Source: RGIG4694 sp964501705
GTDB taxonomy: Bacteria > Bacillota > Clostridia > Oscillospirales > Ruminococcaceae
Length of the DNA stretch: 14,732 bases
Direction of reading: 5' to 3'
Assembly (NCBI GenBank): GCA_964501705.1
Contig: CAZCUQ010000042.1
Location: forward strand, 1 to 14,732
Numbering within the stretch: position 1 is the first letter of the stretch; each line of letters starts with the position of its first letter. The notes below the pieces were generated by a model that saw only the letters and a list, made by a program, of their open reading frames with translations, made no database searches and was not told the DNA's origin. This document shows positions 1 through 6,968 of the stretch, piece by piece. The translations under genes and the position numbers were made by a program.

Positions 1-27
1 GCAAAAATTTGCATATATGATTTTTGC
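1..27 (-). terminator. possible stem-loop after mrp, at window edge
   Basis: GCAAAAAT at 1-8 is perfectly complementary to ATTTTTGC at 20-27, giving an 8-bp stem with an 11-base loop, 27 to 53 bases past the mrp stop codon. Flanking bases suggest that the stem may continue beyond the window, so a T-tract cannot be checked. It could be the mrp terminator, or only an AT-rich palindrome. Confidence 0.3.
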
Positions 28-53
28 GCAGACTGAAAGCACAAATTTTAATG

Positions 54-911
54 TCATTTACTATATCTGTCAAATCTAACAGGAAGAGCCTCTATTTCCG
101 AAATTGCGGCGTTCAGATCTATGCCGCGCACCTTTTCAATCTCGCCCTTGTCGCAGGCCTCGGAAAGCTCGCGGCTGATGGGAATACTGCCCAGAAAACG
201 GATGTTGTTTTCTCTGCATATGCTGTCGATATGGCTTTCTCCGTAGATATATATCTTTTCCTTGCAGTGAGGACATTCAACATAGCTCATATTCTCAACA
301 ATGCCTAAAATGGGAATATTCATCATATTTGCCATATGGATAGCCTTGCCGACTATCATTGCAACAAGATCCTGGGGAGAGGAAACGATGATTATTCCGT
401 CAAGCGGTATCGACTGGAAAACGGTAAGAGGCACATCACCGGTTCCGGGAGGCATATCAACGAACATATAGTCAACATCGTCCCAGATAACGTCTGTCCA
501 GAACTGCTTTACGACTCCCGCGATGATGGGTCCTCTCCATACAACGGGGTCGGTGGGGTTTTCAAGCATCAGGTTGATTGACATGACCTGTACGCCGTTT
601 TTGCTCCTTGACGGGATGATCCCGTCCTCCACACTCATGGCACGATCCGATATGCCGAACATTTTAGGAACGGACGGACCTGTGACGTCAGCGTCGAGAA
701 CGGCGCAGTTCTTGTCCCCGGCGGTCATAGCGGAAGCGAGAAGCGCCGTAACGAGAGATTTTCCGACGCCTCCCTTTCCGCTGACGATACCTATCACCTT
801 TTTAACGGTACTTTTTTCATTCAGTTTTTCAATAAAGCTTTCGGGAGACTGTTTTCCTCTGTCGGAACAATCCTCTCCGCAGCCCGAACAGTTGTGATTA
901 CAATCGCTCAA
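54..911 (-). CDS. mrp: Mrp/Nbp35-type P-loop ATPase, iron-sulfur cluster carrier
   Basis: Cytosolic MinD-like ATPase of the Mrp/ApbC/Nbp35 family; the known family role is to bind a bridging 4Fe-4S cluster and pass it to apo-proteins. The deviant Walker A is at residues 44-52 (SGKGGVGKS), the switch I region with DADVTGPS starts near 73, MPPGTGD lies at 153-159, and the C-terminal CPHC (Cys213, Cys216) is the cluster-binding pair. The N-terminus has four further cysteines (C4, C8, C11, C15), a ferredoxin-like extension as seen in Nbp35 and many clostridial Mrp proteins. The start is TTG at 911, eight bases after AAGGAAG; no upstream ATG exists in frame and the cysteine-rich N-terminus fits the family. 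At 285 residues it is of usual length. A perfect promoter lies 35 bases upstream, so it can be expressed independently of the ATPase gene behind it. Confidence 0.93.
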   Translation of the reverse strand: MSDCNHNCSGCGEDCSDRGKQSPESFIEKLNEKSTVKKVIGIVSGKGGVGKSLVTALLASAMTAGDKNCAVLDADVTGPSVPKMFGISDRAMSVEDGIIPSRSKNGVQVMSINLMLENPTDPVVWRGPIIAGVVKQFWTDVIWDDVDYMFVDMPPGTGDVPLTVFQSIPLDGIIIVSSPQDLVAMIVGKAIHMANMMNIPILGIVENMSYVECPHCKEKIYIYGESHIDSICRENNIRFLGSIPISRELSEACDKGEIEKVRGIDLNAAISEIEALPVRFDRYSK

Positions 912-945
912 AAATATTACTTCCTTTCATTTTTAGTATATTCGC

Positions 946-974
946 ATTATACCACATTATTCCGTTCTTGTCAA
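946..974 (-). promoter_or_regulatory. sigma-A promoter of mrp, perfect consensus
   Basis: Read on the minus strand: TTGACA (974-969), a 17-base spacer, and TATAAT (951-946), with TGG just before the -10 box (extended -10). It lies between the upstream ATPase gene (stop at 999) and mrp. The predicted transcript start is near 939, giving a leader of about 28 bases that includes the ribosome binding site. Confidence 0.9.
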
Positions 975-998
975 GCATTGCGCCGACAAGGCGATTCA

Positions 999-2057
999 TC
1001 ACTTTACGCTTCTGCTTTTTATCTCCGAAACAAGCTTATAAAAATATCTTTCCTCGGCGGCGAAATCAGCCGCGTCAACGTAAAATTGCTCAAGCTCGTC
1101 GTGAACCTTTTTTGCTTCGCGGAGACAGTTCACCGCCTCGGCAAGAAGTTCCGCGCAGGCTCCCTTGTCAAAGCGAAGCCGCAGCTTCTTTTGCGCAAGC
1201 TCCGTTTTATCGTAAAATCTCATAAAACGTATAGGACGATACTCATCGGGTCTTTCGCTCGTAATGAAATTCGCCGAGATGAACGCGGTCTTTATTTCGG
1301 GAATTATTAAGTGCTCATACATAGGCGACGAATGCATATACGACGCGCTTATTATCACATCATATCCGCGCTTCACCGCGTTTTCCTCAAATGCGCGGAG
1401 GAATCTGTCGGAGCCGTAAAATAAATCGTCCGCAAGAAGATATATCGTATGATCCCTCGGAACAAACAGTGAAAAGCCGTCAGGCGTAATTGCCGACAAA
1501 GCTCTGTACTCCGCGTTTCCTGCGGAATTTGTCTGCTTTTTCGGCAGAAGCTTTCTGCTAATCCTTTCGGTAAATCCGTCGGCCTTGCCGAGGAGAAGCG
1601 ATCTGCCGCCTATCTGCGCCATATCGTCCGTGATCGACGACAACGCGGAAAGATATCTTCCGCATCTCTGGTGCCATCTGCCGTATTCATCCGTAACAGC
1701 CGCCACATTTGCCCGATTGCCGAACAGTTTATTCTGATCGATAAAGCTGTTCATATTGATTATCGTCTGATAAGCACAGGGATACATAGGCTCAAACACG
1801 TGCGGAGACGTTCCGTCAACGATTATCACTCCGCGTTCCTTGAGAAGCAGCGCGTCCAGTGAACCCGGATCAGCCGAACAATAAAACATATCCTTTTCCT
1901 CATCGGGAAAAGCTGCCGCGATCTTTTTCATCAGCGTGGATTTTCCGCATCCCGCCGTTCCTTTGATTATGTAGGTGAAATATCCTTTTTCAAAAATAAT
2001 CCGCCCGAAATTCGTCTTAAATCCATGCGGGGAAGCTCCGCCCAGAAAGAAATCCAT
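999..2057 (-). CDS. PRK06851-type ATPase, tandem P-loop domains with the second degenerate
   Basis: This resembles the PRK06851 family of Clostridia and Bacilli, ATP-binding proteins of unknown role made of two similar NTPase domains. Domain 1 (about 1-110) carries a good Walker A at 33-41 (GTAGCGKST), then CSADPGSLDA and DGTSPHVFEP, the family's signature segments. Domain 2 (about 187-300) repeats the pattern: ITPDGFSLFVP, GYDVIISASYMHSSP, HLIIPEIKTAFIS. However, the expected Walker A position near 209-218 reads ADDLFYGSDR, with no Gly-Lys-Ser/Thr, so this half probably does not bind ATP in the usual way. Length (352) is close to the family. Start ATG at 2057 follows GGAG and GGTGAT. No clear terminator separates it from the mrp promoter, so read-through into mrp is possible. 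Substrate and partners are unknown. Confidence 0.75.
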   Translation of the reverse strand: MDFFLGGASPHGFKTNFGRIIFEKGYFTYIIKGTAGCGKSTLMKKIAAAFPDEEKDMFYCSADPGSLDALLLKERGVIIVDGTSPHVFEPMYPCAYQTIINMNSFIDQNKLFGNRANVAAVTDEYGRWHQRCGRYLSALSSITDDMAQIGGRSLLLGKADGFTERISRKLLPKKQTNSAGNAEYRALSAITPDGFSLFVPRDHTIYLLADDLFYGSDRFLRAFEENAVKRGYDVIISASYMHSSPMYEHLIIPEIKTAFISANFITSERPDEYRPIRFMRFYDKTELAQKKLRLRFDKGACAELLAEAVNCLREAKKVHDELEQFYVDAADFAAEERYFYKLVSEIKSRSVK

Positions 2058-2203
2058 AATATCACCATCTCCATATAAAATCAGGCAAACGCCTATTTCA
2101 TTTTATGACAAATCCTGCACAGCGTTACTTTTTAAATTAAAATAAACATCTGTTATATGCAAATCTTTGTTTAAAATATACTATGTTTTATTAAAAATTT
2201 AGT

Positions 2204-2218
2204 ATTTTGTTACAAAAT
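2204..2218. promoter_or_regulatory. palindrome upstream of the LUD gene, candidate operator
   Basis: ATTTTGT-T-ACAAAAT is a perfect 15-base inverted repeat with 7-base arms and a one-base centre. It lies 36 bases upstream of the -10 box of the LUD gene, in the 241-base divergent gap between that gene and the PRK06851-type gene. A regulator site is a reasonable guess; chance is possible in such AT-rich DNA. Confidence 0.35.
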
Positions 2219-2230
2219 TATTTTATTCTC

Positions 2231-2259
2231 TTTATTTTTATATGAATATGTGATATAAT
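2231..2259 (+). promoter_or_regulatory. promoter of the LUD gene (extended -10 type)
   Basis: TATAAT at 2254-2259 is preceded by TGA, an extended -10 element (TGnTATAAT). The -35 position at 17-base spacing (2231-2236, TTTATT) is poor, which is typical for extended -10 promoters or for activator-dependent ones. The transcript would start near 2266. Confidence 0.6.
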
Positions 2260-2267
2260 AATTATAA

Positions 2268-2282
2268 ACAAATATCGTTTGT
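2268..2282. promoter_or_regulatory. inverted repeat at the LUD transcript start, candidate operator
   Basis: ACAAA-N5-TTTGT lies just after the predicted transcript start and immediately before the AAAGGAG ribosome binding site (2283-2289). A repressor bound here would block transcription of the LUD gene. The arms are only 5 bases, so this is weak evidence. Its arms resemble the ACAAAAT/ATTTTGT arms of the palindrome at 2204-2218. Confidence 0.3.
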
Positions 2283-2298
2283 AAAGGAGTATCGTATT

Positions 2299-2970
2299 AT
2301 GGAAGAAACAAATGTAAAAGCAATTATACGCAAAAGAATCGAAAAAACAAAGCAGAACCTCGAAAAAAACCGCATGGAATGTATCGTTGCTCAGAGCGCG
2401 GGCGATGTGGTGAATATCGTAAAGGAACTGCTTGAGGAAAACTCCGTCGTCGCAAACGGCGGCTCTCAGACTCTTATCGAGACGGGAGTTATCGATCTGC
2501 TCAGAAGCGGAAATTACAAATATCTCGACCGTTCGGGACTTTCGGGCGATGCTATCAAAAAATGCTACAAGGCAAGTCTTTCCGCCGATACATATCTCTG
2601 CAGCGCCAACGCAATAACCGAAAAGGGCGAGCTTTACAACGTTGACGGCAACGGAAACAGAGTTGCCGCTTTATGTTACGGTCCGGATTCCGTCATTGTC
2701 GTCGCAGGCTGCAATAAGATCGTAGCGGATATACATGAGGCGATTACAAGGGTTAAAAATCTTGCCGCTCCGACAAATGCCCTGCGGCTCGGCTGCGACA
2801 CTTACTGTCACGAAAAAGGCGAATGTATGGCTTACGCTTCGGGAGACAGCTCCGTTACCGGAGGATGCAGGAGCGAGGACAGGATCTGCTGCAGCTACGT
2901 TATTACGGGATATCAGAGAGTTCCAGGAAGAATAAAGGTTATTCTCGTCTGCGAAGAACTCGGCTATTGA
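2299..2970 (+). CDS. stand-alone LUD-domain protein (lactate utilization LutC/YkgG-like, DUF162)
   Basis: LUD-domain protein. The family includes LutC and part of LutB of the L-lactate oxidation complex, but stand-alone clostridial members have no proven reaction. Visible family features are VVANGGSQTLIETGV (about 51-64), a NVDGNGNRVAAL segment (114-125), VIVVAGCNKIVADIHEAI (132-149) and APTNALRLGC (157-166). The C-terminal quarter has six cysteines (166, 170, 176, 190, 197, 198), as in metal-binding members that end GCRS...RICC. Compared with the family pattern as I remember it, the spacer between Cys176 and Cys190 looks about ten residues longer. Length is 223. Start ATG at 2299 has AAAGGAG nine bases upstream. 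It is the only plus-strand housekeeping gene here, with its own promoter and no lutA or lutB beside it, so lactate oxidation is not supported by context. Confidence 0.85.
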   Translation: MEETNVKAIIRKRIEKTKQNLEKNRMECIVAQSAGDVVNIVKELLEENSVVANGGSQTLIETGVIDLLRSGNYKYLDRSGLSGDAIKKCYKASLSADTYLCSANAITEKGELYNVDGNGNRVAALCYGPDSVIVVAGCNKIVADIHEAITRVKNLAAPTNALRLGCDTYCHEKGECMAYASGDSSVTGGCRSEDRICCSYVITGYQRVPGRIKVILVCEELGY

Positions 2971-2992
2971 TGTAATTTTTTCCGTGTAAAAT

Positions 2993-3020
2993 AATTACAA
3001 TTAATCTGCTGTAATTTTAT
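2993..3020 (+). terminator. weak AT-rich hairpin after the LUD gene
   Basis: AATTACA (2993-2999) pairs with TGTAATT (3010-3016), followed by TTAT. The stem has only 7 AT-rich base pairs, so it is a weak terminator at best. AATTACA can equally pair with TGTAATT at 2971-2977, directly after the stop codon, making two mutually exclusive hairpins. Confidence 0.3.
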
Positions 3021-3022
3021 CA

Positions 3023-3051
3023 TTGCAATTTCGGACAAAATACTGTACAAT
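3023..3051 (+). promoter_or_regulatory. promoter of a candidate small RNA
   Basis: TTGCAA (3023-3028), a 17-base spacer and TACAAT (3046-3051) match the sigma-A consensus at 4 of 6 and 5 of 6 positions. No open reading frame follows, but a hairpin and a strong terminator do. The predicted start is near 3058. Confidence 0.6.
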
Positions 3052-3057
3052 ATATAT

Positions 3058-3158
3058 AGATTAAATTGAACAATTTGATCTGATAACAACAACCACACTA
3101 TTCTCTCTAAAAATCTTTCCAGGAAAAATCACCGTACTTAAACGGTGATTTTTCTTTT
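3058..3158 (+). ncRNA. candidate small RNA, about 100 nt
   Basis: The layout is that of a free-standing small RNA gene. A promoter (3023-3051) predicts a start near 3058. The RNA would open at once with a hairpin whose arms are GATTAAATTG (3059-3068) and CAATTTGATC (3071-3080), with nine usable pairs including one U-G. An unstructured, A/C- and then C/U-rich linker follows (3081-3123), and a 12-bp terminator hairpin closes it. The linker contains TTCTCTCT (3101-3108) and CTTTCC (3115-3120), pyrimidine runs of the kind that pair with ribosome binding sites. I see no start codon with a ribosome binding site, so it is probably non-coding. It could instead be part of the LUD mRNA 3' region. I do not recognise a named RNA family. 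Confidence 0.5.
3124..3158 (+). terminator. strong intrinsic terminator (small RNA / LUD gene)
   Basis: AAAAATCACCGT (3124-3135) is perfectly complementary to ACGGTGATTTTT (3142-3153): a 12-bp stem with the six-base loop ACTTAA, then a T-rich tail TTTTTCTTTT ending at 3158. It ends plus-strand transcription before the convergent operon. Because A5 and T5 flank the stem symmetrically, it could also act on minus-strand transcripts. Confidence 0.9.
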
Positions 3159-3160
3159 AT

Positions 3161-3198
3161 AATAAATTACGCGCAAAGCCTTTATATGCTCTGCGCGT
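3161..3198 (-). terminator. terminator of the ten-gene operon
   Basis: On the minus strand, five bases past the aldose-epimerase gene, ACGCGCAGAGC (3198-3188) pairs with GCTTTGCGCGT (3179-3169): 11 bp with one G-U pair and an eight-base loop, followed by AATTTATTA. The tail is only moderately T-rich. The opposing terminator at 3124-3158 would back it up. Confidence 0.7.
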
Positions 3199-3202
3199 TC
3201 GT

Positions 3203-4057
3203 TCAGAATATTTCTATTGAAAAGACAAATGTATGCTTCATTTCGGGAGAGAGCCTTATCGCGTGAGGCATTTTCGTAAGCTCGTTCGTTTTATCACAGT
3301 AAACGGGAACGGACGACCACGGCTCAAGGCATACGAAAGAAGCTTTTTCCTTATACGGCGACCAGACCGCAATACAGCCCTTATTGTCAAAAGAAACCTT
3401 AACTCCCCTTTGAGTTTTTTTGCTGCGAAGCGAAATTTCCGATGAATTCGGATTATCCTTCATAAATACATCGTTTGCGAAAAGTTCTCTTGTTATATCC
3501 ACCTTATCCGTGTTATCGGCGATAAGTATTTCTTTTCCGGGGAAAATCTGCTTGACTGTCTCACGCTGTTCGTACATAACATAATAATCCTCAAAGCTTT
3601 CGTTATCCTGTAAAGGACATCTGAACGCGGGATGACCTCCCACAAAAAAATACATATCATCAGTTCCCGTATTTTCGGTGATATAATATTCCGTAAGCTT
3701 ATTTCCGGTAAGAACATACTTTACCGCAAAGACAAAATCAAACGGATATAATTTCTTCGTCTCTTCGTTTGATCTCAGAATGTACGAAACGCTGTTTTCG
3801 GTATTTTCGCGAAGCTCAAACTCCGTATCTCTCGCAAATCCGTGATTTGACATACGAAACTTTTCTCCGTTTACGGTAAATGTCTTATCGTCCGTACTGC
3901 ATACGAACGGAAAAAGCACGGGAGCATGACGCGCCCATATCACCGGGTCAGCCTGCCAGATGTACTCTTTTCCGCCTTTGTCCTTAAATGAAGTAAGCTC
4001 CGCTCCGAATGAATTTATAACTACGGAAAATCCCTCTGAACCGATAACACTCTGCAT
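3203..4057 (-). CDS. aldose 1-epimerase (galactose mutarotase)-like protein
   Basis: Beta-sandwich protein of the aldose 1-epimerase superfamily, closest in pattern to the LacX/YeaD-like branch rather than true GalM. Family enzymes interconvert alpha and beta anomers of sugars or sugar phosphates. Candidate active-site residues are His72 in NHGFARD, His142 in GGHPAF and Glu245 in CLEPW, the usual catalytic His/His/Glu set. Length 284 is normal for this branch, and there is no signal peptide. Start ATG at 4057 follows AGGAGG, eight bases away, and lies 14 bases after the stop of the aldo/keto reductase gene. It is the last gene of the operon, with a terminator just downstream. The exact sugar cannot be told. 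Pairing with an aldo/keto reductase suggests aldehyde or sugar housekeeping, which is inference. Confidence 0.85.
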   Translation of the reverse strand: MQSVIGSEGFSVVINSFGAELTSFKDKGGKEYIWQADPVIWARHAPVLFPFVCSTDDKTFTVNGEKFRMSNHGFARDTEFELRENTENSVSYILRSNEETKKLYPFDFVFAVKYVLTGNKLTEYYITENTGTDDMYFFVGGHPAFRCPLQDNESFEDYYVMYEQRETVKQIFPGKEILIADNTDKVDITRELFANDVFMKDNPNSSEISLRSKKTQRGVKVSFDNKGCIAVWSPYKEKASFVCLEPWSSVPVYCDKTNELTKMPHAIRLSPEMKHTFVFSIEIF

Positions 4058-4071
4058 AATGATTCCTCCTG

Positions 4072-5064
4072 CTAATCAATAAGTTCGGATATCTTCCTGT
4101 TTTCTTCCTCGGAAAAGGATATCTTTTCCGCTGCCTTTACATTTTCGAGAATCTGCGAAGAACGGCTCGCTCCCGTGATAACGGTAGTCACCGCTTCATT
4201 CTTCAATACCCACGAAAGCGCCATCTGCGAAAGAGTCTGCCCTCTTTCCGAAGCTATTTTGTTAAGAGAGTTAAGTTTCAGGATCATCTCATTGGTGATC
4301 TCTTCCTTTATCCATGTTCTGCCTTTTCCTGCCCTTGAATCGGCGGGGATACCGTGCAGATACCTGTCTGTCAGAAGCCCCTGATACAACGGGGAATACA
4401 CTGCCAGTCCGAATCCCTCTTCAAGCGCGAGCTTATCAAGCCCATCCCTTTCTATCCATCTGTTGAGCATTGAGTATGACGGCTGATTGACAATATACGG
4501 AGTTTTAAGCTCCATAAAAATCTTTGTTATTTCTGCGGTTTTTTCGCTTGAATAATTGGAAATCCCTATATACAGAGCTTTTCCGCGGCGCACCGCGTTA
4601 TCGAGCGCGAGAGCTGTTTCTTCAAGGGGAGTATTCGGGTCGTAAATATGATGATAGTAAATATCAACATAGTCGATACTCATGCGGCGGAGGCTTTGAT
4701 CGAGACTCGCCGTGAGATATTTCCGCGAGCCGTTTTTATCTCCGTAAGGTCCATCCCACATTTCGTAGCCCGCTTTTGTGGCAATTATTATTTCATCGCG
4801 GTAATTCTTAAATCCTCTTTCGAGTATTTTGCCGAAATTTTCCTCAGCCGAGCCTTTATGAGGATTTCCGTAATTATTGGCAAGATCGAAATAAGTTATT
4901 CCGTTATCGAATGCTGTAAGGATCATTTCCTCCATATTCGAGAAAACATCGTTATGACCGAAATTCTGCCACAGTCCGAGAGATACCGCCGGGAGTTTAA
5001 GACCGCTTTTCCCGCATTTTCGGTAAACCATTTTATCATATCTTTTATCGCTTGCGATATACAT
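4072..5064 (-). CDS. aldo/keto reductase, YghZ/Gpr-like (L-glyceraldehyde 3-phosphate reductase type)
   Basis: NADPH-dependent aldo/keto reductase of the AKR14-like group. The known member E. coli YghZ reduces L-glyceraldehyde 3-phosphate and methylglyoxal. The N-terminus (YRKCGKSGLKLPAVSLGLW) matches YghZ closely. The catalytic tetrad is present: Asp60 and Tyr65 (in DLANNYG), Lys97 (in TKAGY) and His139 (in YYHHIYD), with GSRKYL and RGKALYIGISNY also conserved. I chose ATG at 5064 (330 residues). AAGAGGTG lies six bases upstream and the start then aligns with YghZ; an earlier GTG at 5073 would overlap that ribosome binding site. The start is one base after the cmk stop codon (TGA-A-ATG), which suggests translational coupling. 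The physiological substrate is uncertain. Confidence 0.9.
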   Translation of the reverse strand: MYIASDKRYDKMVYRKCGKSGLKLPAVSLGLWQNFGHNDVFSNMEEMILTAFDNGITYFDLANNYGNPHKGSAEENFGKILERGFKNYRDEIIIATKAGYEMWDGPYGDKNGSRKYLTASLDQSLRRMSIDYVDIYYHHIYDPNTPLEETALALDNAVRRGKALYIGISNYSSEKTAEITKIFMELKTPYIVNQPSYSMLNRWIERDGLDKLALEEGFGLAVYSPLYQGLLTDRYLHGIPADSRAGKGRTWIKEEITNEMILKLNSLNKIASERGQTLSQMALSWVLKNEAVTTVITGASRSSQILENVKAAEKISFSEEENRKISELID

Positions 5065-5065
5065 T

Positions 5066-5731
5066 TCATGCACCTCTTATTATTTCAATTATTTTTTCGG
5101 CGACTTCCTCTTCGCTCATATCGGAGCTGTCAAGAAGGATCGCATCGGAAGCCTTCCTCAAAGGATTTATTTCCCTGTGGATATCGGCATAGTCTCTTGC
5201 TTTTATATCGTTTAATACGTCCTCATAGACGCATTTTTCTCCCTTTTCGGCAAGTTCGTCAAAACGTCTTTTTGCTCTCACCTCGTCCGACGCGGTAAGA
5301 TATATCTTAACGTCGGCGTTTACAAGGACAGCCGTTCCTATGTCCCTTCCGTCCATGATAACGTTATTCTTTGAGGCGATATCGCGCTGTATCGTCAGAA
5401 AATGCTCTCTGACTTTTCCGATAGCCGAAACCGCAGAGGCTCCCATGGATATTTCCGGAGTTCTGATAAGTGAGGAAACGTCCTCGCCGTTTAAGAAGAT
5501 ATGCTGCACGCCGTCAATTATTTTAAGCGTTACACTTATCTTGTCAAGAAGCGGAATTACTTCCTCCGCATTTTTCGGATCTTTTCCCGCTCTTATAACA
5601 TAAAGCGCGGCGGTTCGGTAGATTGCTCCCGTATCGACATAGATAAATCCCAGTTCCTTTGCGGCTTTTTTTGCGGCAGTCGATTTTCCCGCACCCGCAG
5701 GCCCGTCGATCGCGACATTTATATATTTCAT
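5066..5731 (-). CDS. cmk: (d)CMP kinase
   Basis: Cytidylate kinase transfers phosphate from ATP to CMP or dCMP in cytosolic pyrimidine nucleotide recycling. The Walker A is GPAGAGKST at residues 10-18, followed by YVDTGAIYR (31-39), DGRDIGT (127-133), the arginine-rich lid RAKRR (152-156) and INPLRKASDAI (188-198), all in family order. Length (221) is standard for bacterial Cmk. Start ATG at 5731 follows GGGAG, eight bases away, and 12 bases separate it from the stop of the flavoprotein gene. In many Clostridia an HI0933-type flavoprotein gene directly precedes cmk, as here. The usual downstream partners (plsC, ispH, rpsA) are absent and an aldo/keto reductase takes their place. Confidence 0.97.
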   Translation of the reverse strand: MKYINVAIDGPAGAGKSTAAKKAAKELGFIYVDTGAIYRTAALYVIRAGKDPKNAEEVIPLLDKISVTLKIIDGVQHIFLNGEDVSSLIRTPEISMGASAVSAIGKVREHFLTIQRDIASKNNVIMDGRDIGTAVLVNADVKIYLTASDEVRAKRRFDELAEKGEKCVYEDVLNDIKARDYADIHREINPLRKASDAILLDSSDMSEEEVAEKIIEIIRGA

Positions 5732-5743
5732 ATTTTTTCTCCC

Positions 5744-6967
5744 TTACATTGAAATTCCCGCAGAGTATCCCGTAGAAAAGGCTATCTGCAAATTAAATCC
5801 TCCCGTGTACGCATCAGTGTCAATGACTTCTCCCGCAAAGAAAAGTCCTTTGCAGAGCTTTGATTCCATGGTTTTCGGATCGATCTCCGAGGTATCGACT
5901 CCCCCGCTTGTAATGACAGCTTCGTCGATAGGACGAAATTCCTTTACCGTAAGAGGGAACTTCTTTATTAAAGAAATAAGCTTTCTTCTGTCCTCACGGC
6001 TTATTTGATTTACCTTTTTTTCGGCGGGTATTTCCGAAAGCTTTACAACCGCAGGTATCATTTTAGCGGGCAGAAGCTTACCCAGAGAATTTATAAGATC
6101 CTTGTTTTTTTCCTCGGAAAAATCACGGAGAATCCTCTCATCAAGTTTTTTCTCGCTGAGTGCCGGTTTTAAGTCGATAAACAGCTTATATCTTCCGCGC
6201 CGTGGCTCGCGGATATGACTTGAAGCGCTTAACACAAGAGGACCCGAAACTCCGAAATGAGTAAAAAGCATTTCTCCCATACCGCTGTGGAGAATTTTAT
6301 TCGTTTCGGTATCAAAAAGCGTAAGCACCACATTTTTAAGAGATAATCCCATCATTTCGGACGGATATTTTTCCTCTGTCACAATGGGAACAAGGGACGC
6401 TTTCGGCGAAATTACCCTGTGTCCCGCTTTTTCCGCAAAAATATATCCGTCTCCGTCAGAACCTGTCCTCGGGTATGATTTTCCTCCCGTCGCCACGAGA
6501 ACACTTTTTGAAAGAAGCTTTTCACCTTTGCATATTACTCCGCAGACAGTTTTGTCCGAAATTATTATATCCGAGACTTTCCCCCGCATTACCCGTACCT
6601 TGCGCTCCGCAAGAGCCGTTCTGAAAGCGTTTACTATATCTTCCGCCTTATCCGAAACGGGAAAGACCCTGTTTCCTCTTTCCGTTTTGAGCGGCACACC
6701 GAGATCTTCAAAAAAGTTCATGGTGTCCTCCGAGGAAAATTTTGAATAAGCCGAATACAAAAATTTTGAATTTACGGGAATATTCGCGAAAAACTCATCG
6801 CGGGTGCAGTTATTTGTCACGTTGCAGCGTCCTTTTCCCGTAATGCGAAGCTTTCTTCCGATAAATTCGTTCTTCTCGATGATAAGGACTTCTTTTCCCA
6901 TATCGGCGGCGCTCACCGCAGCCATAAGACCTGCCGCTCCCGCGCCTATTATTATAACATCAGCCAT
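5744..6967 (-). CDS. HI0933/YhiN-type FAD-dependent oxidoreductase
   Basis: Flavoprotein of the HI0933 (YhiN) family, about 400 residues, with a known FAD-binding fold but no agreed reaction. The dinucleotide-binding GAGAAG lies at residues 8-13, followed by an acidic strand end (EVLIIEKN) and the family block GRKLRITGKGRCNVTNNC (about 37-54). Further hallmarks are LVATGGKSYPRTGSDGDG in the middle, an ITSGGVDTSEID block, and near the C-terminus a GLFFAGEVIDTDAYTGGFN segment that closes the FAD site. Length 407 is normal. The start ATG at 6967 lies one base after the stop of the RpiR-type gene and has only a weak ribosome binding site, so it is probably translated by coupling. Confidence 0.92.
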   Translation of the reverse strand: MADVIIIGAGAAGLMAAVSAADMGKEVLIIEKNEFIGRKLRITGKGRCNVTNNCTRDEFFANIPVNSKFLYSAYSKFSSEDTMNFFEDLGVPLKTERGNRVFPVSDKAEDIVNAFRTALAERKVRVMRGKVSDIIISDKTVCGVICKGEKLLSKSVLVATGGKSYPRTGSDGDGYIFAEKAGHRVISPKASLVPIVTEEKYPSEMMGLSLKNVVLTLFDTETNKILHSGMGEMLFTHFGVSGPLVLSASSHIREPRRGRYKLFIDLKPALSEKKLDERILRDFSEEKNKDLINSLGKLLPAKMIPAVVKLSEIPAEKKVNQISREDRRKLISLIKKFPLTVKEFRPIDEAVITSGGVDTSEIDPKTMESKLCKGLFFAGEVIDTDAYTGGFNLQIAFSTGYSAGISM

Positions 6968-6968
6968 A

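Noticed and set aside
5065..5073. GTG start of the aldo/keto reductase at 5073
   Set aside because: This GTG is part of the AAGAGGTG ribosome binding site for ATG 5064, and homologues align with the ATG.
4648..5298. 216-codon plus-strand open frame
   Set aside because: Antisense to the aldo/keto reductase and cmk genes, which have clear catalytic motifs; the composition is that of a shadow frame.
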